Shown piece by piece: positions 1 through 8,189 of a stretch of DNA of 35,010 nucleotides. The notes beneath the pieces were generated by a model. The model saw nothing but the letters and a program-made list of their open reading frames with translations. It had not been told where the DNA came from and did no database searches. Position numbers and translations under genes: made by a program. The stretch is taken from contig CALUYC010000003.1 in the NCBI GenBank assembly GCA_944324895.1, positions 1-35,010 of the forward strand, written 5' to 3'. This DNA comes from Candidatus Gastranaerophilales bacterium. Lineage in GTDB: Bacteria > Cyanobacteriota > Vampirovibrionia > Gastranaerophilales > Gastranaerophilaceae. Within the stretch, counting starts at the first letter, position 1; the number at the start of each line of letters is the position of its first letter.

Positions 1-406
1 TGTGATGTAAGTATTTTCTGTTGTATAGCCCTGTAAGTTCATCTGTTATTGATAATTTTTTCATATTTAAGTGATATTTATATGTCTTTGCAAGAGCTTC
101 AATTCTTGTTGTTAGCTCTTTGTCGACAAAGGGTTTTATTATAAAATCGTGCGAATCTGCTCTTACCGTAAGGTCTTGCGGAAATTCATCCGCTACGATT
201 AATACGGAAGTTTCAAATTTGGTTACTGCGCATATATCTTGGATTTTAGATATTGGCGCATCCATAACAATTACTGCAGGGTTAACTTCTTTGTAGTTTT
301 TTATTTCGTCAAATTTTAATTCCCTGACTTCAAATTCTTCATTTACGTCTTTTAAAATATTTGCATATTCACTAGTGCCGTTTTGACTGTAAAAAATAAT
401 ATTCAT
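1..406 (-). CDS. Receiver-like/GGDEF response regulator, C-terminus cut by window edge
   Basis: The minus-strand frame from the ATG at 404-406 is open to the left edge, giving about 135 residues. Residues 1-115 have the pattern of a response-regulator receiver: a buried strand ends in Asp49 (VIVMD), and a late Lys-Pro-Phe (KPF) sits at the usual switch position. After it comes LSITDELTGLYNRKYL, the characteristic start of a GGDEF diguanylate cyclase domain, so the whole protein would be a PleD/WspR-type cyclic-di-GMP synthase. The catalytic GGDEF loop lies outside the window, so activity cannot be judged. The acidic pair after the first receiver strand is absent (Ser-Gln instead of Asp-Asp), so phosphorylation may be altered. 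An AAAGGA ribosome binding site precedes the ATG. The start lies 4 bases after the stop of the gene at 411-785, suggesting co-transcription. Family assignment is firm, function of the receiver is not. Confidence 0.85.
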   Translation of the reverse strand, partial: MNIIFYSQNGTSEYANILKDVNEEFEVRELKFDEIKNYKEVNPAVIVMDAPISKIQDICAVTKFETSVLIVADEFPQDLTVRADSHDFIIKPFVDKELTTRIEALAKTYKYHLNMKKLSITDELTGLYNRKYLHH

Positions 407-410
407 GCCG

Positions 411-785
411 TTAATATCCTTTGCTTGGTACTTTCATTACTATATTTTTAATTTTATATCTTTGTATTTCAATTTTTCCTGCAGGTGTATAAATTACTGC
501 CGTCATCCTATCTAAACTCTCAATTCTTCCCATTACTTCCAAAACTTTGCGTGAAAGAACATTTTTTTTATACATAACAACATCGCCAAAATATTCGTTG
601 TTAACTTCTCTGTGATATGTAAGATCCGAACCGCCTTCGCGTATTTGAATCAACCCGCCGCTGACAGTTTTAATTCTTCCGTTTGACTCCATTGAGGATG
701 AAATAACGGTATCGCAATAGCCAACGTTTTGAAGTGTTGATGATACAATAATAGTGTAGGCAATAATTTTAAATATTCTTTTCAT
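411..785 (-). CDS. Small exported protein of unknown function
   Basis: A protein of 124 residues if started at the ATG at 783-785. An in-frame ATG 15 codons upstream (830) would put charged residues before the signal sequence and is less likely. Residues 1-24 (MKRIFKIIAYTIIVSS...) form a typical signal peptide, probably cut near the Cys-Asp after VGY. The mature part is short-strand rich with alternating hydrophobics (GRIKTV, LIQIRE, VVMYKKN, MTAVIYTPAGKIEIQRYKIKNIVMKVP), suggesting a small beta-barrel. I do not recognise a family. A TATACT hexamer ends 7 bases before this ATG with no Shine-Dalgarno, so the message may be leaderless. It is followed at 4 bases by the receiver-GGDEF gene, with which it probably shares a transcript. 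Confidence 0.7.
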   Translation of the reverse strand: MKRIFKIIAYTIIVSSTLQNVGYCDTVISSSMESNGRIKTVSGGLIQIREGGSDLTYHREVNNEYFGDVVMYKKNVLSRKVLEVMGRIESLDRMTAVIYTPAGKIEIQRYKIKNIVMKVPSKGY

Positions 786-859
786 TGTTGATAGTATAGC
801 ATATTTTTTTATTACTTGATTATTTTTCATATAAATATACTATGTATTTTTGTTGAATA

Positions 860-2074
860 TTGAATAAACTATTAATATACACTGATGGAGAGAGTTTTTT
901 GCCTGCACCGCTCAGAAAACAAGAATATTATAATTATTCATACGGAACTGTTAAGGTTTATCCTAACAGGCAAATTAATAAAGTAAAACGTTCTAAAAAA
1001 AATCCTTTAGTTTCTATTTTACGTTTCGTTTTTGCCAGTGTATTTTTATCTGCTTTTTCATATCTTGTTGCACCACAAGTTTATACAGACTATTTTGAAC
1101 CACTAATTTTAAATCACATTTTAAACAGAAATATAAAATTAGATGCGGGAGGTTATGTTTCTACTTATTTGAATTATGTTAGCAATTCCGAGCTTTTCGG
1201 ACAAAATTTGATTGTTCCAGTAAATAAACATGTTAAAACTGTAGTTCCGATTATAACCTCCGGCGAGTTAACAATTACAAAAAAACAGCTTGAAACACTT
1301 TTTGCAAAGTACCCAAAACTGCATGCCAGTGCTTATGTTTGGGAGTATTCAAATGCCAAGGAAGTAAGTATCAACGCTGACGAAATTTTCCCTGCAGCAA
1401 GCATAATTAAGCTTCCTGTGTTATTTGAATTATTTAGAAAGATTGACCGAAGTGAAGCTGATGGATCAAATTCAACACTACTTTCAAAAAAACTTTTATA
1501 CAATAGCAGAAATCTAACTTCAGGTTCGGGGCAACTTCAATACTCACCGCTTAATAGGCTTCACAGCGTTGATTATTTGGCAAAAATTATGATTACTCAT
1601 TCCGATAATTCTGCGACAAACATGTTAATTGAAGAGACCGGTGGAAAGTCTGCTATTAATTCTTCTATGCGCTCTTTGGGATTTGATAAAATTGAAATTA
1701 ACAACAGATTGCCTGATTTAGAAGGTACTAATAAAATTAGTGCAAAACAAATTGCTACACTTCTTTATAATTTAGATAACCCGAATTTTTTAAGTGATAA
1801 AAGTAAAATTACAATTAAAGAGTATATGGCTAATGTCGAAAACAGAAGTCTTTTACAAGCAGGATTGCCTCCTGAGGCAATATTAATCCACAAAACAGGT
1901 GATATTGGTAAGATGCTTGGCGATGCAGGTATTGTTTATGCACAAAACGGAAGAAAATACATTGTTGTAATACTTGTTAAACGTCCGCATAATGATTACA
2001 GTGCAAGAGATATGATTCGCGAAGCTTCAAAGATAATATATAACAATATTAATTCAGGTGTAGATTTAAATTAA
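860..2074 (+). CDS. Membrane-anchored class A beta-lactamase-fold serine hydrolase
   Basis: A 404-residue protein starting at TTG; no in-frame ATG precedes the conserved region. Residues 1-46 are basic and presumably cytoplasmic, 48-70 form one membrane span, and the rest is periplasmic. The penicillin-binding fold motifs are present in order: SIIK at 181-184 (nucleophile Ser181 and Lys184), SDN at 248-250, and HKTG at 344-347. The omega loop reads LPDLEGTN near 284-291 and lacks the Glu-x-x-Leu-Asn element that deacylates true class A beta-lactamases. It is therefore better called a beta-lactamase-related hydrolase or peptidoglycan-acting enzyme, similar in style to the cyanobacterial family, than a resistance gene. 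A TATACT at 836-841 could be its -10. No Shine-Dalgarno is visible. A bidirectional hairpin separates it from aspS. Confidence 0.82.
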   Translation: MNKLLIYTDGESFLPAPLRKQEYYNYSYGTVKVYPNRQINKVKRSKKNPLVSILRFVFASVFLSAFSYLVAPQVYTDYFEPLILNHILNRNIKLDAGGYVSTYLNYVSNSELFGQNLIVPVNKHVKTVVPIITSGELTITKKQLETLFAKYPKLHASAYVWEYSNAKEVSINADEIFPAASIIKLPVLFELFRKIDRSEADGSNSTLLSKKLLYNSRNLTSGSGQLQYSPLNRLHSVDYLAKIMITHSDNSATNMLIEETGGKSAINSSMRSLGFDKIEINNRLPDLEGTNKISAKQIATLLYNLDNPNFLSDKSKITIKEYMANVENRSLLQAGLPPEAILIHKTGDIGKMLGDAGIVYAQNGRKYIVVILVKRPHNDYSARDMIREASKIIYNNINSGVDLN

Positions 2075-2076
2075 AA

Positions 2077-2099
2077 AAAGCGACTTAAAAAGCCGCTTT
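2077..2099. terminator. Bidirectional intrinsic terminator between serine hydrolase and aspS
   Basis: AAAGCG at 2077-2082 pairs with CGCTTT at 2094-2099, and after one mismatch CTT pairs with AAG around an AAA loop. On the minus strand the stem is followed by a run of seven T, making it a strong terminator for aspS. On the plus strand the T-rich tail (TTTCGCTTTTATTT) is weaker but serves the gene ending at 2074. Confidence 0.8.
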
Positions 2100-2108
2100 C
2101 GCTTTTAT

Positions 2109-3887
2109 TTAGTGTAACTTTGGTAAATTTCTAAGTTTTATATGCAATTCCCTTAATTGTTCTTCTGAAACTTCAGAAGGTGCTTGAGTCATTACACATT
2201 TTGCCTGTGCGTTTTTAGGAAATGCTATAACATCTCTGATTGAGTTTGCTCTGACTAAAAGCGCAACAAGTCTGTCTAAGCCAAGCGCAATGCCACCATG
2301 CGGAGGTGTACCGTACTTAAATGCGTTAATCATAAACTCAAATTTATTATGAATTTCTTCTTCGCTCAGTCCAAGTGCTTTAAATGCTTTTTCCTGAATT
2401 TCCGGATCATGTATTCTTATTGAACCGCCACCAAGCTCATTTCCGTTATAAACAACGTCATATGCTATTGATTTTACATTTGCTTTATCTGTTTCAAGTT
2501 TATCTAAATCTTCATAAGCAGGCATTGTGAACGGGTGGTGTACGCTAACATATCTGTCTTCTTCTTCAGAGTATTCAAATAGCGGAAAATCTACAACCCA
2601 TAGCAAATCATGTTGAGATTTATCAATCATACCCAATCTGTCGCCAAAGTATAATCTGAATCTTCCAAGCACGTCAAATACAACTTTATGTGTGTCTGCT
2701 ACAAAGAAAACAATGTCGCCTTTTTGCGCATCAGCTCTTTTTTGAATTTCATCTATTTGTTCTTGAGTCAAAAATTTAAATACAGGAGACTTAACTGTTC
2801 CGTCTTCCATATAAGTTACCCATGCTAGACCTTTAGCACCAAAGGAAATTGCAAGGTTTCTGACATCATCCATTTCTTTTCTTGAATAACCTGCAATACC
2901 CGGAATTTTTATCGCACGAACAGTACCACCTTTTTCAACGACTGATTTAAATGCTTCAAAGGTTGAAGCCGCCATAATGTCTGACACATCAAACAATTCT
3001 AAACCAAAGCGTGTATCAGGCTTGTCTGAGCCATATTTTTCCATTGCCTCTTTCCATGTGAGTCTTTTAAACGGTGCTTTGACTTCAACGCCTGCGGCTT
3101 TAAATGCATCAACAATAAGGCCTTCCGCCATTTTAATAACGTCATCTTGTTTCACAAAACTCATTTCAATATCAACCTGAGTAAACTCGGGTTGTCTGTC
3201 GGCTCTTAAATCTTCATCTCTAAAACAGCGCGCAATTTGATAGTATTTTTCAATACCACCTACCATTAAAAGCTGTTTGAATATTTGAGGTGATTGCGGT
3301 AGAGCATAGAATTTTCCATCATGTACGCGGCTTGGTACAAGGTAATCGCGTGCACCTTCAGGGGTTGCTTTTGTTAAGTTTGGAGTTTCAACTTCAAGGA
3401 AATCTTCATTGTTAAGATAATTTCTGATAGCTGCGACGATTTTATGTCTTAAAGTGAGGTTAGAGAGCATTTTTTCTCTGCGGATGTCTAAATAACGATA
3501 TTTTAGTCTAACTTCTTCAGATACGTCTTCATCATCCAATACAAAAGGTAGAGCTATTGCTTTTGATAATATTTCTATGCTGTCAGGGTACATTTCAATA
3601 GTGCCTGTTTTTAGTTTTTCGTTAATTGTGTCATCAGGGCGTTTGGAAATCTTACCTGAAACTTGTATTACAAACTCACTTCTTAGGGCTTGGAACTTTT
3701 CATATACTTGCGGATTAACTTGCGGGTCGGCAACAATCTGAAATAAACCGCTTCTGTCGCGTACTTCAACAAAAATTATGCCGCCTAAATCGCGAACTGT
3801 TGAAACCCAACCTGCCAAAGTGCACTCTTTGCCAATATAGTCTTCATTTATTTGTGTGCAGTTTTGTTTTTTGTAAGACAATTCCAT
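2109..3887 (-). CDS. aspS: Aspartyl-tRNA synthetase
   Basis: A class IIb aminoacyl-tRNA synthetase charging tRNA-Asp (592 residues, the usual bacterial length). The N-terminal OB-fold anticodon domain (about residues 1-110) is followed by the catalytic core. Motif 2 is seen as FRDEDLRADRQPEFTQVDIE and motif 3 as GLDRLVALL near the C-terminus. The roughly 100-residue GAD insertion typical of bacterial AspRS is present between them. I place the start at ATG 3885-3887 because GAGGAA lies 7 bases upstream. The ATG five codons earlier (3902) overlaps that ribosome binding site. Whether the enzyme is discriminating or also charges tRNA-Asn cannot be read by eye. It is divergent from metK and ends at the shared terminator near 2090. 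Confidence 0.96.
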   Translation of the reverse strand: MELSYKKQNCTQINEDYIGKECTLAGWVSTVRDLGGIIFVEVRDRSGLFQIVADPQVNPQVYEKFQALRSEFVIQVSGKISKRPDDTINEKLKTGTIEMYPDSIEILSKAIALPFVLDDEDVSEEVRLKYRYLDIRREKMLSNLTLRHKIVAAIRNYLNNEDFLEVETPNLTKATPEGARDYLVPSRVHDGKFYALPQSPQIFKQLLMVGGIEKYYQIARCFRDEDLRADRQPEFTQVDIEMSFVKQDDVIKMAEGLIVDAFKAAGVEVKAPFKRLTWKEAMEKYGSDKPDTRFGLELFDVSDIMAASTFEAFKSVVEKGGTVRAIKIPGIAGYSRKEMDDVRNLAISFGAKGLAWVTYMEDGTVKSPVFKFLTQEQIDEIQKRADAQKGDIVFFVADTHKVVFDVLGRFRLYFGDRLGMIDKSQHDLLWVVDFPLFEYSEEEDRYVSVHHPFTMPAYEDLDKLETDKANVKSIAYDVVYNGNELGGGSIRIHDPEIQEKAFKALGLSEEEIHNKFEFMINAFKYGTPPHGGIALGLDRLVALLVRANSIRDVIAFPKNAQAKCVMTQAPSEVSEEQLRELHIKLRNLPKLH

Positions 3888-3942
3888 GCTTAATTTCCTC
3901 ATAAAATCTGATTATAAAGTAATTATAGAATAAAAATATTAT

Positions 3943-3970
3943 TTGACCACGATTTTTTTTAAGTTAAACT
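3943..3970 (+). promoter_or_regulatory. Candidate metK promoter
   Basis: TTGACC at 3943-3948 and TAAACT at 3965-3970, 16 bases apart, give a plausible sigma-70 type promoter. Initiation near 3977 would leave a leader of about 25 bases before the metK ATG, containing the GGAGTG ribosome binding site. A second TATAAT at 3984-3989 is too close to that site. The leader is too short for a SAM riboswitch. Confidence 0.5.
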
Positions 3971-4002
3971 GGTATTGTTATATTATAATTGGAGTGAGAT
4001 TA

Positions 4003-5268
4003 ATGGCATTAAAAAATTTCTTATTCACATCTGAATCTGTAACCGAAGGACACCCTGATAAGGTTTGCGATCAAATATCAGATGCTATTCTAGATGAATT
4101 TTTAACAAAAGACCCAAAATCAAGAGTTGCTGCAGAAACAACCGTTACTACAGGTATGGCTCTTGTTTGCGGTGAAATAACCTCAAATTGTTATGTTGAT
4201 ATTCCATCTGTTGTTAGAAATACTATTAAATCAATAGGATACAATGGCGAGGAAGGCGGCGGTTTTGACTATAAAACTTGTGCTGTTTTAACAAGTATTG
4301 ATGAACAATCTACAGATATTGCAGGCGGCGTTAATAAAGCTTTGGAAACAAGAAATGATAACGCTGATACATCTAAAGATGAAACTCTTGATATTGGTGC
4401 AGGCGACCAAGGTATTATGTTCGGATATGCTTGTAACGAAACACCTGAACTTATGCCTCTACCTATTTCGCTTGCTCACAGATTGGCATTTCAATTATCA
4501 AAAGTCAGAAAAGATAAAACAGTTAACTATTTAAGACCTGACGGAAAATCTCAGGTTACTGTTGAATATGTTGATGGAAAACCAAAAAGAATTGACACTA
4601 TTGTTATTTCGACTCAACATGACCCTGAAATTAACGGTGAAAGCGATAACCAAAAAATACAGGCACAAATACGCGAAGATATGATTAAATACGTTATTGA
4701 ACCTGTTTTTGCAAATGATGCAATTAAACCTGATTCAACTACCAAATATTTAATCAACCCCTCAGGAAGATTTGTTATCGGCGGCCCTCAGGGTGATGCA
4801 GGCTTAACCGGTAGAAAAATCATTGTTGATACATATGGCGGTTATGCTCGTCATGGCGGCGGTGCGTTTTCAGGAAAAGATCCGACAAAAGTTGACCGCT
4901 CTGCTGCATATGCTGCTCGTTGGGTTGCAAAAAATATTGTAGCAGCAGGTTTGGCTGAAAAATGCGAAGTTGAACTTGCTTACGCTATAGGCGTTAGCCG
5001 TCCTGTGTCTGTTTTAGTTGATACTTTTGACACAGGTAAGCTTGAAGATGAGTGTCTTGCTAAGCTTGTTGAAAAGAACTTCGACTTAAGACCTGCAGCA
5101 ATTATTAAACAATTTGATTTAAGAAATCTGCCTGCTAAAAATGGCGGCAAGTTCTATCAAAGATTGGCTGCATATGGTCACATTGGCAGAACCGACTTCG
5201 ATGTACCTTGGGAAGATACATCTGTAGCATCAAAATTAAAAGAACAAGCACTTGCTTGTTCAAAATAA
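4003..5268 (+). CDS. metK: S-adenosylmethionine synthetase
   Basis: Methionine adenosyltransferase makes S-adenosylmethionine from ATP and methionine in the cytoplasm. The 421-residue product begins [20 protein letters not shown], carrying the first conserved block with GHPDK. GAGDQG...FGYA (ATP-binding) and [19 protein letters not shown] (phosphate-binding loop) follow, all of the standard bacterial type. The start at 4003 is set by GGAGTG a few bases upstream; the frame extends further back only through a TTG that lies in the promoter. A strong intrinsic terminator follows immediately (5281-5307). Nothing in the protein looks unusual. Confidence 0.97.
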   Translation: MALKNFLFTSESVTEGHPDKVCDQISDAILDEFLTKDPKSRVAAETTVTTGMALVCGEITSNCYVDIPSVVRNTIKSIGYNGEEGGGFDYKTCAVLTSIDEQSTDIAGGVNKALETRNDNADTSKDETLDIGAGDQGIMFGYACNETPELMPLPISLAHRLAFQLSKVRKDKTVNYLRPDGKSQVTVEYVDGKPKRIDTIVISTQHDPEINGESDNQKIQAQIREDMIKYVIEPVFANDAIKPDSTTKYLINPSGRFVIGGPQGDAGLTGRKIIVDTYGGYARHGGGAFSGKDPTKVDRSAAYAARWVAKNIVAAGLAEKCEVELAYAIGVSRPVSVLVDTFDTGKLEDECLAKLVEKNFDLRPAAIIKQFDLRNLPAKNGGKFYQRLAAYGHIGRTDFDVPWEDTSVASKLKEQALACSK

Positions 5269-5280
5269 ACAGTGATTTTC

Positions 5281-5307
5281 GGCGGCACTAATTGTGCCGC
5301 CTTTTTT
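5281..5307 (+). terminator. Intrinsic terminator after metK
   Basis: GGCGGCAC (5281-5288) and GTGCCGCC (5294-5301) form a perfect 8-bp stem around a 5-base loop, followed by six T (5302-5307). It ends only six bases before the ATG of the DciA-like gene at 5314, so that gene is reached by read-through or from a start site not obvious here. Confidence 0.92.
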
Positions 5308-5313
5308 AATATT

Positions 5314-5826
5314 ATGAGTGATGATTTTATTAATGTTTTTGAAATTCTAAACGATAGCTTTTTGGATTCCAAAAAGGCTCAAATTGCTGTTAAATATTCG
5401 ACTATTTTTTCATTTTGGCCTCAAATTGTCGGTTCTAAATTTGCTGATTCATCCAAGCCTATTGCCATAAAAAATTTTAAATTGCACGTTGTATGTGAAA
5501 ATTCTTTTGTTGTTCAAGAGCTATTAATGTATAAAAAAATCATTTTAAACAAGCTTTTACCATACTGCAAGCCTCTTGGTGTTGAAATTTCTGATATTCT
5601 ATTTGAATACAAAAATTGGGCTAACGCCAAATTGGATAAAGCTTCTGATGATTTTCCCAATTTTTATACCGATGATGAACTCTCAAAAGTAAGTGTCGAT
5701 ATTTCTGATTTTGAAGCCGTATTTAATAATATCGATAACAGTGAATATTTGAGTAATGAACAAAAAGAAAAATTTAAAAATAGGATTTTAAAACTGCAAA
5801 AAGCTAAAAAGCTCAGATTTTCTTAA
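5314..5826 (+). CDS. dciA: DciA-like (DUF721) protein, possible replicative helicase loader
   Basis: A 170-residue protein whose N-terminal 100 residues match the DUF721/DciA pattern. FWPQIVGSKFA is the signature Trp-x-x-Ile-Val-Gly block, followed by a beta strand (FKLHVVCENSFVVQELL) and the VEISDILFEYKNW end of the KH-like domain. In several bacteria DciA loads or activates the DnaB helicase; that role is inferred here. Residues 110-170 are acidic then basic (KEKFKNRILKLQKAKK) and poorly conserved. The ATG at 5314 begins just after the conserved region's expected N-terminus. A GTG at 5272 would run through the terminator hairpin and is rejected. No Shine-Dalgarno is visible. It is the first gene of a plus-strand run ending at 8453. 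Confidence 0.75.
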   Translation: MSDDFINVFEILNDSFLDSKKAQIAVKYSTIFSFWPQIVGSKFADSSKPIAIKNFKLHVVCENSFVVQELLMYKKIILNKLLPYCKPLGVEISDILFEYKNWANAKLDKASDDFPNFYTDDELSKVSVDISDFEAVFNNIDNSEYLSNEQKEKFKNRILKLQKAKKLRFS

Positions 5827-5888
5827 TTTTCTTGTGCATATTTAAAAAAACATATAAAATATTATTGTATAGTAATTTTAAGGTAATT

Positions 5889-6155
5889 ATGAGCGAGAAA
5901 GAAAAAAAAGTTGTTTCAATAGGTTCTAAGGCTAAAAAACAGTCAGAACACAAAGAACCACCCAAAGTTGAACTCGAATATTGTAGTTTTTGCGGCAGGC
6001 CAAATACCATGGTGCCAAAACTCGTAAAGGGTCCAGGTGTTAACATTTGCTCTGAGTGCACTTTAATTGCAGTGCAGTATTTAATATTGCAAGATGGTGC
6101 ATTGTCTGCAGAAGCTCAAAGAATAATTGATATGCTTTGGGGCACAAACAGATGA
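5889..6155 (+). CDS. Stand-alone ClpX-type C4 zinc finger protein
   Basis: An 88-residue protein with one recognisable domain. CSFC at 32-35 and CSEC at 54-57 enclose RPNTMVPKLVKGPGVNI, which closely follows the N-terminal zinc-binding domain of the ClpX unfoldase (Cys4, with the conserved GPGV). The AAA+ motor is absent and the gene is complete: AAGGT precedes the ATG at 5889 and the TGA is at 6153-6155. In ClpX this domain dimerises and binds adaptors and substrates. A free copy could compete for or deliver such partners, but that is inference. Residues 1-30 are Lys/Glu-rich and probably flexible. Its stop overlaps the next start as ATGA, so the two are likely translationally coupled. Confidence 0.85.
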   Translation: MSEKEKKVVSIGSKAKKQSEHKEPPKVELEYCSFCGRPNTMVPKLVKGPGVNICSECTLIAVQYLILQDGALSAEAQRIIDMLWGTNR

Positions 6156-7780
6156 ACGCTGCTTCAAAAATACAGATTAGAGCGCAGGTTCTGCAAGCAG
6201 TTTTAAGGTTTAACAATTCTAAATTTCCGAGTGATGCTGAAATTGAAAACTGTATAAAAAACTTGCGTGAAATTAATGAACCTGATTTTGTTGCAACCCT
6301 GCTGCTAAAAGAAATTAGTGTGAACGGTTCTGTTTATGACAACATTTTAACCCTTTTACTTTTTAGCGTGTCGACACCTGTTGCACTTTCTCAGATTATT
6401 TTTAAGTTTCTAAACGACAAAGAAACAAGTGATGAGAAAAAACTGTTTTTAATAAATTTGTTGCGCGAACAAGGTCAAAAGGTTGATTATGAATTTATCT
6501 CATCTCATATTAATAATCCTGATGAGGCAATAGATAGAGAAACAAAAAAATTCCTTTCTGAAGCAAAATATTCTCCTGAGGCTCAAATTGATTTTTTTGA
6601 CTTTTATTTTACTGTTAACGAGCAAGATAGAAAAATGCTTGTAGATTCAATAATAGACGATTATTCAGGAGACGAGCTTGCAAATATATTAGAACCATTT
6701 GCATATTTTTATCCGGAGATTTGTGTTGATGAAAAAATAATCAAGGCATTGGCTGATTCAAAATCGTATTTTGCTCTTGCCCCATTAAAGTGGTGCTGTG
6801 AACATTTAAATGATGATAATTTATCAAAATATGCACTTAAAATGTTAAACAAATTAAGTACATATGGTATTAATATTTCTGCAAATGAAAAAGAAATTTA
6901 TCATGCTTTGCTTGAAAACTCAAGGCCGCTTAGCTTTTGGTATTCCAGTGCGGATGGAAATTCTAATATCTCGTGCGTTTTTGCCCGATGCAAAGATAAC
7001 GGCTTTATCCAATCTTTCTTTACGGTATTTAACTTGTTTAGTGGCCCTGTTGCCTGTTTTGGTTTTGACGAGGTTGCACAAAAAGACTTTAATGTCATAC
7101 TTTTAAGGTTTTTTAAATCGTCCCTGCATACAAAAATTTCACTAAAAGAAGGCAAGGCGATTTTTGATGCACTGAGTAATCGTGCTTGGTCGAATTCTGT
7201 TAAAGTTCCCTACGAATTTATTTGTTGGCGACATTTGACCTACGATGTCGAACCGATAAATAAGCCAATAAATGCCATATTTACATCTAAACTAAAGAAA
7301 AAGAAAGTTGACGAGACCTTTATTAACAAAATTTTAAACTCTGATATTTTCTCAAGTTGGTTTTATGATTGCCAAAGCAGTCCAAAGCTTTTTGACTTTG
7401 TTAATTCCATCAAGGATTCTGATATAGATTTAAATAAAATTGAAACCGAGCTTGAAAATCTCTCTATAACTCTCTTGAATGATGAAAAATTTAAAAATAA
7501 TTTTATCGAACATATACTTTTTCAGGCTTTTATTTTGTCTAATTCTGATATGATAACTACAGCCAATATCTTGTATAGCACCACTTTTGATGATATTTTG
7601 CTGAATAAATTATTGCTGGTAATCCTTAAGAAAAGTATTTACAATTATTTTTTAACTATTTCACAAAAAAATATATCCGATAATGTATTTTTAAAAAAAG
7701 ACAAGGATGATGCTCAGCTAGAGTTTGCAAATTCTATTTTAAGACTTATAGAGGTAAAATGGGTATCAAAGGAAGAATAA
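6152..7780 (+). CDS. Alpha-helical repeat protein of unknown function
   Basis: A 542-residue protein, almost entirely predicted helical, with repeating leucine-rich helix pairs reminiscent of HEAT-like repeats in the first half (LREINEPDFVATLLLKEI, LRE...ISSHINNPDEAI). No signal peptide, membrane span or catalytic motif is visible, so it is probably a cytoplasmic scaffold. The start at 6152 forms ATGA with the stop of the zinc-finger gene, and its last 22 bases overlap ruvX, so it sits inside one transcript. I do not recognise the family. Its coupling to a ClpX-type finger suggests a partner role, but this rests on context alone. Confidence 0.75.
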   Translation: MNAASKIQIRAQVLQAVLRFNNSKFPSDAEIENCIKNLREINEPDFVATLLLKEISVNGSVYDNILTLLLFSVSTPVALSQIIFKFLNDKETSDEKKLFLINLLREQGQKVDYEFISSHINNPDEAIDRETKKFLSEAKYSPEAQIDFFDFYFTVNEQDRKMLVDSIIDDYSGDELANILEPFAYFYPEICVDEKIIKALADSKSYFALAPLKWCCEHLNDDNLSKYALKMLNKLSTYGINISANEKEIYHALLENSRPLSFWYSSADGNSNISCVFARCKDNGFIQSFFTVFNLFSGPVACFGFDEVAQKDFNVILLRFFKSSLHTKISLKEGKAIFDALSNRAWSNSVKVPYEFICWRHLTYDVEPINKPINAIFTSKLKKKKVDETFINKILNSDIFSSWFYDCQSSPKLFDFVNSIKDSDIDLNKIETELENLSITLLNDEKFKNNFIEHILFQAFILSNSDMITTANILYSTTFDDILLNKLLLVILKKSIYNYFLTISQKNISDNVFLKKDKDDAQLEFANSILRLIEVKWVSKEE

Positions 7781-8187
7781 TTGCGCTTGATATTGGTACA
7801 AAAAGAATAGGTGTTGCTGTTTGCGACCCTATGTGGATTGTCGTGTCAAAAGTAGGTCTTATCCAAAGAAAGTCAACTCCCAATGGTGACCAAATGGCTC
7901 TTGATGAGATTAAAAAAATATGTAATGAATATAGTACAAATACAATTCTTATCGGTGTACCTTATAATATGGATGGTTCACTTGGTTTTCAGGCAAAGAA
8001 TTGTATAGATTTTATAAAACCACTTGAAGGCGAATATGAAATTTTATATCATGATGAAAGGCTAAGTTCTTTTGAGGCGGAAGAAATCCTTAAAAACGAA
8101 GGCAAAAAATACACCAAAGACAAAGGTATGGTTGATGTTGTAAGTGCTTGCATAATTCTGCAAGATTATATTAGAGAAAAGGAATAA
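7759..8187 (+). CDS. ruvX: RuvX/YqgF-type nuclease (Holliday junction resolvase-like)
   Basis: A 142-residue RNase H-fold protein with the YqgF pattern. IIALDIGTKRIGVAVCDP carries the first metal-binding Asp (Asp11). ILIGVPYNMDGSLGFQA is the Gly-rich loop, YHDERLSSFEAE the second acidic site, and VDVVSACIILQDYI the last. YqgF proteins act in pre-16S rRNA 5' end maturation and have been proposed as Holliday junction resolvases. The start at 7759 follows GAGGT and lies within the end of the preceding gene (22-base overlap). It is followed after 2 bases by a DUF1292 gene, the same pairing as yrrK-yrzB in Firmicutes. Confidence 0.93.
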   Translation: MGIKGRIIALDIGTKRIGVAVCDPMWIVVSKVGLIQRKSTPNGDQMALDEIKKICNEYSTNTILIGVPYNMDGSLGFQAKNCIDFIKPLEGEYEILYHDERLSSFEAEEILKNEGKKYTKDKGMVDVVSACIILQDYIREKE

Positions 8188-8189
8188 CA

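Noticed and set aside
3888-4002. SAM riboswitch upstream of metK
   Set aside because: The region is only 115 bases and also serves aspS. No conserved kink-turn/pseudoknot pattern or leader terminator is visible.
5272-5313. GTG start at 5272 for the DciA-like gene
   Set aside because: The added residues would be encoded by the metK terminator hairpin itself, and no ribosome binding site precedes it.
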